DNA of 8,313 bases from an uncultured Victivallales bacterium (GTDB taxonomy: Bacteria > Verrucomicrobiota > Lentisphaeria > Oligosphaerales > JAFGRS01), in assembly GCA_903834675.1 (NCBI GenBank), contig CAILKC010000750.1, forward strand, positions 1 to 8,313, read 5' to 3'. A program made the translations under genes and the position numbers. The notes under the pieces were generated by a model. That model had not been told where the DNA came from. It was given only the letters and a program-made list of their open reading frames with translations, and did no database searches. Position 1 is the stretch's first letter, and each line of letters opens with the position of its first letter. Shown here one piece after another: positions 1 through 6,131 of this stretch.

Positions 1-1
1 A

Positions 2-340
2 CTCAGGAAGGTCCGAGATCAGGTCCGTAAGGAACTGGAACTCCGCAGCGGCGCGCATCGAGCCAAGGTGGTGGTGTGCATGGGTACCTGCGGCATTGCG
101 GCCGGCGCCCGCGACACCATGAAGGCTCTGCTTGGCGCCCTGCAGGCCCGGAACCTTACCGACGTGGCTGTGATTGCGGCTGGGTGCCGGGGTTTCTGCG
201 AGCAGGAACCCCTGGTCGAGGTGCAGATCCTCAATGAGCCGGCCGTCACCTATGGGCACGTGGATGCGGCCGCCGCCGAGCGCATTGTTGCCGAGCATCT
301 GGTGGCGGGTCGGAAGGTCCAGGAACTGGTGTTTCGCTGA
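2..340 (+). CDS. Stand-alone thioredoxin-fold [2Fe-2S] ferredoxin (HndB-like), 5' end cut by window edge
   Basis: This is a small electron carrier, probably an accessory subunit of the hydrogenase complex encoded downstream. The reading frame is open from base 2 to the TGA at 338-340, giving 112 visible residues. The visible start, LRKVRDQVRKELELRSG, matches the usual N-terminal helix of this family after about six residues, so only a few residues are missing. Four cysteines fit a thioredoxin-like [2Fe-2S] site: CMGTC (visible residues 26-30) and CRGFC (62-66). They are followed by the family endings YGHVDAAAAERIVAEHLV and a basic loop before the last strand. A GTG inside the frame at base 68 could be mistaken for a start, but it would delete the N-terminal helix and part of the first strand. 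The stop lies 14 bases before the next gene. Similar small proteins sit in front of NADP-reducing Hnd-type and HydABC-type hydrogenase genes. Family assignment is firm; the exact partner is inferred. Confidence 0.88.
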   Translation, partial: LRKVRDQVRKELELRSGAHRAKVVVCMGTCGIAAGARDTMKALLGALQARNLTDVAVIAAGCRGFCEQEPLVEVQILNEPAVTYGHVDAAAAERIVAEHLVAGRKVQELVFR

Positions 341-350
341 GGAGGGAGGG
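341..350 (+). promoter_or_regulatory. Ribosome binding site of the first nuoE
   Basis: A purine-rich GGAGGGAGGG run directly follows the stop of the preceding ferredoxin gene and lies a few bases before the ATG at 355. It offers two overlapping Shine-Dalgarno matches and is the strongest such site in the window. Confidence 0.75.
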
Positions 351-354
351 AGTT

Positions 355-855
355 ATGGCCACCGTGTCCTGCGACCAGCACTGCTGCAAGAAGGCGGACA
401 ACCCGCAGTTTCGGCAGTTGGACGAGTTCATTGCGCGTCAGGAACCAGGGCGCAACGCGCTGATTCCGGTGCTGCACAAGGCTCAGGAGATCTTCGGTTT
501 CCTGCCGGCGGACGTGCAGCAGCACATTGCCGACGCCGTCGGCATTCCCGCCAGCGAGGTATTGGGCGTGGTGACGTTCTACCACTACTTCACCATGCAG
601 CCTCGCGGTCGGCACACCGTCAACGTCTGTCTGGGCACGGCCTGTTACGTGCGCGGCGCCAAGAAGGTGATGGAGGCGCTGTGTCACGAGCTTGGCGTGA
701 AGATGGGCGGGACGACCCCGGATCGGCGCTTCTCGCTGACGGCTCAGCGCTGTTTCGGGGCCTGCGGACTTGCCCCCGTCGTGATGGTTAACGAAGACGT
801 GCATGGACGCGTCACCCCCAAGAAGATCGCCAGCATCCTTGCGAAGTACGAATGA
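355..855 (+). CDS. nuoE: NuoE/HydC-type [2Fe-2S] subunit, first copy
   Basis: This 166-residue protein is the 24-kDa-type subunit that pairs with a NuoF flavoprotein and holds one [2Fe-2S] cluster in a thioredoxin fold. An N-terminal helical bundle (about 18-80) contains GFLPADVQQHIADAVGIP and VVTFYHYF, both typical of the family. The cluster ligands are C92 and C97 (CLGTAC) and C133 and C137 (CFGAC). Length is normal for HydC/HndA. The ATG at 355 has a strong ribosome binding site. The stop TGA at 853-855 lies eight bases before the preferred start of the NuoF-GltD fusion, so the two are probably translationally coupled and form one unit. Oddity: the extreme N-terminus carries three further cysteines (C6, C10, C11) in a CDQHCC arrangement. 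I infer that it serves the following fusion protein; the second nuoE presumably serves the second nuoF. Confidence 0.93.
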   Translation: MATVSCDQHCCKKADNPQFRQLDEFIARQEPGRNALIPVLHKAQEIFGFLPADVQQHIADAVGIPASEVLGVVTFYHYFTMQPRGRHTVNVCLGTACYVRGAKKVMEALCHELGVKMGGTTPDRRFSLTAQRCFGACGLAPVVMVNEDVHGRVTPKKIASILAKYE

Positions 856-858
856 GGG
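854..858 (+). promoter_or_regulatory. Ribosome binding site choosing the start at 864
   Basis: GAGGG lies five bases before the ATG at 864. The alternative ATG at 852 overlaps the previous stop (ATGA) but has no Shine-Dalgarno match. Starting at 864 also places the first ferredoxin-domain position at residue 11, the same number as in the paralogue at 4445, which supports both start choices. Confidence 0.65.
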
Positions 859-863
859 CTGCA

Positions 864-3800
864 ATGAAGAGCATTCGGACTCAGGTTCTGTTGTGTGCCG
901 GCGGGTCCTGCATCTCGTCTGGCACGGAGAGTGTCCTGTCTGCCTTTGAGCGCGAGCTGCTGCGTCACGAGCTGACGCAGGAGGTCGAGGTCGTCGCCAC
1001 CGGCTGCATGGGCATGTGTGAGATCGGCCCTATCGCCATCGTCTACCCCGAGGGCATTTTCTACCAGAAGGTCAAGGCCGAGGACGTGGCCGAGCTGGTG
1101 GAGGAGCACCTGCTCAAGGGCCGTATCGTGGAGCGCCTGCTCTACAAGCGCGCCACCACCGGCGAGATGATTGAGACGATCAACCATATCGACTTCTTCA
1201 AACTGCAAAAGAAGATCGCCTTGCGCAACTGCGGCAATATCGATCCGGAGGACATCCGCGAGTATATCGCCGTGGACGGCTACGAGGCTCTCGGCCGGGT
1301 GCTGAGTTCCATGACGCCGGCGCAGGTGGTCGAGGAGATCAAGGCCTCTGGACTGCGCGGTCGCGGCGGCGCCGGCTTCCCCACCGGCCTGAAGTGGCAA
1401 TTCACGGCCGCGGAGAAATCCGACTGCAAGTATGTGGTCTGCAACGGTGACGAGGGCGACCCGGGCGCCTTCATGGACCGCAGTGTCCTGGAAGGTGACC
1501 CGCACAGCGTGGTTGAAGCCATGGCCATCTGCGGCTATGCCGTGGGGGCCAGTCAGGGTTACGTCTACGTCCGCGCCGAGTATCCCCTGGCGATCAAACG
1601 GCTTGACCGTGCCATCCTGGAGGCCCGCGAACTCGGTCTGCTGGGCAAGAACCTGTTCGGCACGGCCTACAGCTTCGATCTGGAGATCCGCATGGGGGCT
1701 GGCGCCTTCGTCTGCGGCGAAGAGACGGCCCTGATGAACTCGATCGAGGGCAAGCGTGGCGAGCCGCGTCCGAAGCCGCCGTTTCCAGCGCAGAAGGGTC
1801 TGTTCGGCAAGCCCACCGTACTGAACAACGTCGAGACCTTTGCCTGTGTGACCTACATTATCCTCAACGGCGCGGCGGAGTTCGCTAAGATCGGCACCGA
1901 CAAGAGCAAGGGCACCAAGGTATTCGCCCTGGCTGGTGACGTGGTCAACTGCGGCCTGGTGGAGGTGCCGATGGGCATTCCGCTCGGGTCGGTGGTCTTC
2001 GACATCGGCGGCGGCATCCGCAACGGCAAGAAGTTCAAGGCCGTACAGATCGGTGGACCCTCGGGCGGCTGCATCCCCCAGGAGTATCTCAACACGCCGA
2101 TCACCTACGAATCGCTGCCTGAGCTGGGGGCGATCATGGGCTCCGGCGGCCTCATCGTCATGAACGAGGACACCTGCATGGTGGACCTGGCCCGCTACTT
2201 CCTCGACTTTATCCAGGAGGAGTCCTGCGGCAAGTGTACCCCCTGCCGGGTCGGTACCCGGATCATGCTGCAACTGGTCACTAAGATCTGCAATGGCCAG
2301 GGCACCATGGCGGACTTGGCCAAGCTCGAGGAACTGGCGCCACAGATCGCCAAGGCCTCGCTGTGCGGCCTCGGCCAGACCGCCCCCAACCCGGTACTGT
2401 CCACGTTGCGCTACTTCCGCGAAGAGTATATCGAGCATATCCAGGAGAAGAAGTGTCGGGCCGGGGTCTGTGGCGCCCTGATGTGGGCGCCCTGCACCAA
2501 CGCCTGTCCGGCCTCGGTCAATGTCCCCGCCTACATGAGCTACGTCGCCAAGGGCCGCTTCGAGGATGCTTTGCGCATCCACCTGCTGGCCAATCCCTTC
2601 CCGTCGGTCTGCGGGCGTGTCTGTCCGCAGTGGTGTACCAAGAAGTGCCGCCGCGCCGACCTCGAAGGCCCGCTGGCGGTGCGCCTGGTAAAGCGCTTCA
2701 TGGCGGAACAACGGCAGGACTACATGGACCTGTACCCGCCCAAGGACGCGCCGAACGGCCACCAGGTCGCCGTCATCGGTAGCGGTCCGGCGGGGCTGAC
2801 TGCGGCTTACTACCTGGTGTTGCGCGGGTATGACGTCACCGTGTTTGACCGCCAGCCCGAGATGGGCGGCATGTTGCGCTATGCCATCCCCGATTACCGT
2901 TTGCCGCGCGCCTACGTCGACAAGGAGATTGACGGTCTGCGCCGACTCGGGGTCAAGATGCGCGTCGGCGTCGAGATCGGCAAAGACCTCACCATCCCGC
3001 AGCTGCAGGCGCAGGGCTTCGAGGCGTTCTTCCTGGCCAGCGGTTGCGGCAAGGAGACCAAGCCGCGCATTGAAGGCATCGATCTACCTGGCGTCTACGC
3101 CGGCATCGACTTCCTGGAGCGCGCCGCCAAAGGCGAGAAGATCGCCATGGGTCCCGACGTCGTCGTCATCGGTGGCGGCGATAGCGCCATCGACGCCAGC
3201 CGCATTGCCCGGCGTTGCGGGGCGCAGAACGTCACTATCATGTACCGCCGCACGCGCGGCGAGATGCCCACTAACCCCATCGAGATCCGCGAGGCCGAAA
3301 TCGAGGGCAACCAGGTGGAGTTCCTGGCCAATATCACCGGCATCCGGCCCCGTGATGGTCGTCTGGAGGTGACCGTGGCGCACATGCGCCTGGGCGCCTT
3401 CGACAAGAGCGGTCGGCGGCGCCCGGAGCCCATGCCGGGTTCCGAGGAGACCCGTCTGGTCGACAACGTGATCGTCGCCATCGGCCAGCAGAGCGATGCG
3501 GATCACATCGTGAAGACGACGGAAGGGCTGACCGGGACCAGCTATGGCGGTGTGCAGGCGGACGCCAAGACGGGTAAGACCGGACGCGCCAACGTCTTTG
3601 CTGGTGGCGACCTGGTGATCGGGGCGGCCACCGTAGTGGAGGCCATTCAGGCCGGTCAGATCGGGGCTCGCGCCATCGACCAGTTGCTCAGTCCCGACCC
3701 CAAGCGCAAGTACCCGTGGGAGAGCCTGTCGTTGCCGGACATCGCTCCCGACCTCGATGCCGAGGTGCAGGAGATGGAGCCGGTCCAGGAGTCGCTGCTG

Positions 3801-3905
3801 GAGCCCGGAGAGCGGTTGATCTCCGTGGAAGTGGAGCGCACCGTAGCCCCGGCCGAGGCCATGCGTGAGGCCAGTCGCTGCCTGCGCTGTGACTACAAGC
3901 AGTAA
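864..3905 (+). CDS. nuoF: NuoF/HydB flavoprotein fused to a GltD/NfnB-like NADPH:FAD oxidoreductase
   Basis: This 1013-residue fusion probably exchanges electrons between NAD(H), NADP(H) and iron-sulfur carriers in the cytoplasm. Domains in order: thioredoxin-fold [2Fe-2S] (about 1-95; C11, C16, C48, C52); FMN/NADH module (about 120-345; GRGGAGFPTG 166-175, NGDEGDPGAFMDR 194-206, GAGAFVCGEETAL 278-290); SLBB-like region (about 350-430); NuoF [4Fe-4S] site (C455, C458, C461, C501); CRAGVC linker (531-536); GltD-type cysteine-rich domain (C544, C548, C583, C587, C591, C595); FAD Rossmann motif GSGPAGL (639-645); NADPH motif GGGDSAIDASR (770-780) followed by YRRTRGEMP (794-802), where the arginines suit a 2'-phosphate; GGD (914-916); and a terminal RCLRCDYKQ. 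The GltD part replaces the C-terminal two-cluster ferredoxin domain of ordinary HydB. The architecture is like that I recall for Sporomusa-type (Stn) transhydrogenase. There is no frameshift or stop at the junction. Domain calls are firm; coenzyme preference and partners are inferred. Confidence 0.93.
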   Translation: MKSIRTQVLLCAGGSCISSGTESVLSAFERELLRHELTQEVEVVATGCMGMCEIGPIAIVYPEGIFYQKVKAEDVAELVEEHLLKGRIVERLLYKRATTGEMIETINHIDFFKLQKKIALRNCGNIDPEDIREYIAVDGYEALGRVLSSMTPAQVVEEIKASGLRGRGGAGFPTGLKWQFTAAEKSDCKYVVCNGDEGDPGAFMDRSVLEGDPHSVVEAMAICGYAVGASQGYVYVRAEYPLAIKRLDRAILEARELGLLGKNLFGTAYSFDLEIRMGAGAFVCGEETALMNSIEGKRGEPRPKPPFPAQKGLFGKPTVLNNVETFACVTYIILNGAAEFAKIGTDKSKGTKVFALAGDVVNCGLVEVPMGIPLGSVVFDIGGGIRNGKKFKAVQIGGPSGGCIPQEYLNTPITYESLPELGAIMGSGGLIVMNEDTCMVDLARYFLDFIQEESCGKCTPCRVGTRIMLQLVTKICNGQGTMADLAKLEELAPQIAKASLCGLGQTAPNPVLSTLRYFREEYIEHIQEKKCRAGVCGALMWAPCTNACPASVNVPAYMSYVAKGRFEDALRIHLLANPFPSVCGRVCPQWCTKKCRRADLEGPLAVRLVKRFMAEQRQDYMDLYPPKDAPNGHQVAVIGSGPAGLTAAYYLVLRGYDVTVFDRQPEMGGMLRYAIPDYRLPRAYVDKEIDGLRRLGVKMRVGVEIGKDLTIPQLQAQGFEAFFLASGCGKETKPRIEGIDLPGVYAGIDFLERAAKGEKIAMGPDVVVIGGGDSAIDASRIARRCGAQNVTIMYRRTRGEMPTNPIEIREAEIEGNQVEFLANITGIRPRDGRLEVTVAHMRLGAFDKSGRRRPEPMPGSEETRLVDNVIVAIGQQSDADHIVKTTEGLTGTSYGGVQADAKTGKTGRANVFAGGDLVIGAATVVEAIQAGQIGARAIDQLLSPDPKRKYPWESLSLPDIAPDLDAEVQEMEPVQESLLEPGERLISVEVERTVAPAEAMREASRCLRCDYKQ

Positions 3906-3906
3906 C

Positions 3907-3922
3907 CGCCGCAGTACCGGCG
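3907..3922 (+). other. Small hairpin in the gap between the two NuoEF units
   Basis: CGCCG (3907-3911) and CGGCG (3918-3922) form a five-base-pair stem with a six-base loop just after the stop of the fusion gene. No T-run follows, so it is not an intrinsic terminator. It could protect mRNA ends or be chance in GC-rich DNA. It lies in the 44-base gap that separates the first three genes from the last three. Confidence 0.3.
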
Positions 3923-3936
3923 TGGAAGCCCAACGC

Positions 3937-3941
3937 GGGAG
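3937..3941 (+). promoter_or_regulatory. Ribosome binding site of the second nuoE/hydC
   Basis: GGGAG lies eight bases before the ATG at 3950, within the 44-base intercistronic gap. It supports independent translation of the second unit. Confidence 0.55.
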
Positions 3942-3949
3942 ACGAAACG

Positions 3950-4429
3950 ATGACGGTTCGCCAGATCGTCCGCAAGCGTGGCAAGGCTCGCGAAAACCTC
4001 TTGGTCATCTTGCATGACCTACAGCAGGCCAGTGAGGATAACTCGTTGCACCGTGAGGACTTGGATGAACTCTCCAAGATCATGGGTATCACCGTCTCCG
4101 ACCTGGTTGGGACGGCGACGTTCTATTCCATGTTCAGCCTGACCCCGCGGGGTCGCCACATCATCCGGCTCTGCGAAAGCCCGCCCTGCTACATCATGGG
4201 CGAGGAGAACCTCCGCGCCGCCATCCGCGAACGGCTTGGCATCGACTTTGGCGAGACCACGGCCGACCGCTGCTTCACGCTGGAACCCAGCAGTTGTCTG
4301 GGGGCCTGCGGCGTGGCGCCGGTGATGATGGTTGACGATGAGATCTACGGCAACCTGACGCGTGAGAAGGTCGGCCAGATCCTGGATGCGGTCCGGGCGG
4401 GCGACCTGCGGCACGCGGCGGGCGCGTAA
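3950..4429 (+). CDS. hydC: NuoE/HydC-type [2Fe-2S] subunit, second copy
   Basis: This 159-residue thioredoxin-fold [2Fe-2S] subunit should pass electrons to or from the adjacent NuoF/HydB flavoprotein. The N-terminal helical part includes LLVILHDLQQ and the family signature TATFYSMFSL (55-64). Cluster ligands are C75 and C80 (CESPPC) and C116 and C120 (CLGAC), followed by GVAPVMMVDDEIYGNLT. It lacks the cysteine-rich N-terminus of the first copy, and the two differ clearly along their length, so this is an old paralogue pair rather than a fresh duplication. The short N-terminus begins directly at the helical domain. The gene follows the NuoF-GltD fusion by 44 bases and precedes hydB by 15 bases with the chosen start. 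Order and content fit the HydC of a HydABC hydrogenase. The fold call is firm; its pairing with the second NuoF rests on gene order. Confidence 0.92.
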   Translation: MTVRQIVRKRGKARENLLVILHDLQQASEDNSLHREDLDELSKIMGITVSDLVGTATFYSMFSLTPRGRHIIRLCESPPCYIMGEENLRAAIRERLGIDFGETTADRCFTLEPSSCLGACGVAPVMMVDDEIYGNLTREKVGQILDAVRAGDLRHAAGA

Positions 4430-4430
4430 A

Positions 4431-4434
4431 GGAG
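4431..4434 (+). promoter_or_regulatory. Ribosome binding site choosing the start at 4445
   Basis: GGAG (within AAAGGAGAA) is one base from an ATG at 4436, too close to serve it, and ten bases from the ATG at 4445, an acceptable distance. I therefore prefer 4445; the choice changes the protein by only three residues. Confidence 0.55.
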
Positions 4435-4444
4435 AATGACGGCC

Positions 4445-6082
4445 ATGGGGACAGCGAGAACCTACGTTATGGTGCCCGTGGATGCCGACACCGTCATCAT
4501 CGGCGCCCGCGAGGTCAAGAGCCGCTTTTCGGCCGAGATTGGTCGGCGTGGGCTGACGGACGAGATTCGCGTCCTGGAGACGGGCTCCTTCGGTCCGTCC
4601 AACGCGGGTGTCATTGCCGCCGTCCAGCCCGATGGGGTGGTGTACGGACACTTGACGCCGGAGGACGTGCCGGCGATTGTGGAGGAGCACTTGGTCAAGG
4701 GCCGCATCTGCGGTCGTTACCTCCTGCCGCGCGAGTTTCCGCCCATGATTCCCGGTCACCACGACGCGCGTCACACCCAGATGGCCGGACGCATCGTGCT
4801 GGACAACTGCGGCAGTATCGACCCGGAGAGCATCGAGGAGTATATCGGTAACGACGGCTACTTCGCCCTTGGTCGGGCGGTTACTGAGATGACCCCGGCC
4901 CAGGTGCTGAGCGAGGTCGAGGACTCCGGCCTCCGGGGCCGCGGCGGCGCCGGCTTCCCCACCGGTCGCAAGTGGCGTTTCTGCGCCCAGGCCAAAGGGC
5001 GGATCAAGTACGTCATCTGTAACGCGGACGAAGGCGAGCCCGGCACCTTCAAAGACCGCCTGATCATGGAGGGCGATCCACATAAGGTCCTCGAGGGCAT
5101 GGCGCTGTGCGCCTATGCCATCGGCGCCAAGAAGGGCTTTGTCTATATCCGTGGCGAGTACAAGCTCTCCATCGAACGCCTCGAGAAAGCCATCCAGAGC
5201 GCCCGGGCGCAGGGCCTTCTGGGCCAAGGCATCCTGGGCTCGAAGTTCGCTTTTGATGTCGAGGTGCGCCTCGGCGCCGGCGCCTACGTCTGCGGCGAAG
5301 AGACGGCCCTGATTGAGTCCATGGAGGGTAAGCGTGGCCTGCCCCGGCTCAAACCGCCCTTCCCGGCCCAGGTTGGCTACCTGGGCAAACCCACCAACGT
5401 GAACAACGTCGAGACTTTGGCCTCGGTGCCCGCCATCCTGCGCCGTGGCGCGGCCTGGTTCCGCTCGCAGGGCACGGCCGGGACGCCCGGGACCAAGGTC
5501 TACTCCATCATCGGGCACATCAACCGCCCTGGCCTGATCGAAGTTGCCTCCGGCGTTACCCTGCGCGAGATCATCGCGGACTTCGGCGGCGGCATCTCCT
5601 CCGGCGCCTTCAAGATGGCGCATCTCGGAGGCACCGCCGGTGAGATTTTCGGGCCGGAGATGCTCGATGTACCGTTGGACTACGACGCGATGCAGAAGGT
5701 CGGGCACACGCTGGGATCAGGCGCCATCCTGATCATGAACGAGAGCGTCGGGGTGGCCGACTACCTGGACGCCTGCATGCGCTTCTTCAAGCACGAGTCC
5801 TGCGGCAACTGCAACCCCTGCCGCAACGGGGTTCAGACGCTGTGCGGGATCACGGGTAGGCTGAAGCAGCGTCAAGGCTATCCGGGCGACGTGCAGCTCA
5901 TGGAGGAGCTGGTCATGTCACTCAAGACCATGGCCTTCTGTCCCCTGGGCCAGTCGCTGGCGGCGCCGGTGATGTCGGCGCTCCGCTACTTCCGCGCCGA
6001 GGTCGAGGCCGGCGTCGATAAGACCCTGGTTCGGCCCCGGCCTGCACACTGCGATCTCGACCTCATAGAACTCGGGGAATGA
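4445..6082 (+). CDS. hydB: NuoF/HydB-type NADH-binding flavoprotein with a cysteine-less N-terminal ferredoxin domain
   Basis: This 545-residue FMN protein should bind NAD(H) and pass electrons between it and the HydC and HydA subunits. The FMN/NADH module is intact: GRGGAGFPTGRKW (165-177), NADEGEPGTFKDR (193-205) and GAGAYVCGEETAL (277-289). An SLBB-like region follows (about 350-430), then the [4Fe-4S] site SCGNCNPC with C453, C456, C459 and a fourth ligand at C499. The N-terminal 95 residues align without gaps to the thioredoxin-like ferredoxin domain of the fusion protein, but its four ligand positions are P11, T16, S48 and S52, so no [2Fe-2S] cluster is expected there. The protein ends shortly after YFRAEVEAGVDKTLVRP, with none of the C-terminal ferredoxin domain of standard HydB. 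It therefore carries one predicted cluster plus FMN. It could be the NADH port of the hydrogenase or a NuoF-like partner of the fusion. The family call is firm; the precise role is inferred. Confidence 0.93.
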   Translation: MGTARTYVMVPVDADTVIIGAREVKSRFSAEIGRRGLTDEIRVLETGSFGPSNAGVIAAVQPDGVVYGHLTPEDVPAIVEEHLVKGRICGRYLLPREFPPMIPGHHDARHTQMAGRIVLDNCGSIDPESIEEYIGNDGYFALGRAVTEMTPAQVLSEVEDSGLRGRGGAGFPTGRKWRFCAQAKGRIKYVICNADEGEPGTFKDRLIMEGDPHKVLEGMALCAYAIGAKKGFVYIRGEYKLSIERLEKAIQSARAQGLLGQGILGSKFAFDVEVRLGAGAYVCGEETALIESMEGKRGLPRLKPPFPAQVGYLGKPTNVNNVETLASVPAILRRGAAWFRSQGTAGTPGTKVYSIIGHINRPGLIEVASGVTLREIIADFGGGISSGAFKMAHLGGTAGEIFGPEMLDVPLDYDAMQKVGHTLGSGAILIMNESVGVADYLDACMRFFKHESCGNCNPCRNGVQTLCGITGRLKQRQGYPGDVQLMEELVMSLKTMAFCPLGQSLAAPVMSALRYFRAEVEAGVDKTLVRPRPAHCDLDLIELGE

Positions 6083-6117
6083 TGTCTAACGTATTGGCCT
6101 AAATGGTCCTACATCAT
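6079..6117 (+). promoter_or_regulatory. Inverted repeat spanning the hydB-hydA gap
   Basis: ATGATGT (6079-6085) is exactly complementary to ACATCAT (6111-6117) across a 25-base loop. The left arm includes the hydB stop codon and the right arm touches the hydA Shine-Dalgarno sequence. In RNA this could modulate hydA translation or processing; in DNA it could be an operator. The loop is AT-richer than its surroundings. Nothing in the sequence names a regulator. Confidence 0.35.
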
Positions 6118-6122
6118 AGGAG
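6118..6122 (+). promoter_or_regulatory. Ribosome binding site choosing the hydA start at 6132
   Basis: AGGAG lies nine bases before the ATG at 6132. An in-frame TTG at 6123 directly abuts this site and cannot use it, so 6132 is the preferred start. Confidence 0.7.
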
Positions 6123-6131
6123 TTGACGTCC

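Noticed and set aside
852..854. ATG overlapping the previous stop (ATGA) as start of the NuoF-GltD gene
   Set aside because: It has no Shine-Dalgarno match. The ATG at 864 has GAGGG at good spacing and gives N-terminal numbering matching the paralogue. The alternative would add only four residues.
744..2762. Long minus-strand open frame opposite the NuoF-GltD gene
   Set aside because: It is antisense to a clearly conserved gene, and its translation is low-complexity with no motifs. High-GC genes with biased third positions produce such frames.
4019..5707. Long minus-strand open frame opposite the second nuoE and nuoF
   Set aside because: Same reason: the plus-strand products have all family motifs, and the minus-strand translation is Asp/Gly/Arg/His-rich filler.
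864..6082. Respiratory complex I (nuoEF) genes
   Set aside because: No NuoG without an H-domain, no NuoBCD and no membrane subunits are present. The HydA H-cluster motifs and the GltD fusion place the set with soluble hydrogenases, though the operon's upstream end is not visible.
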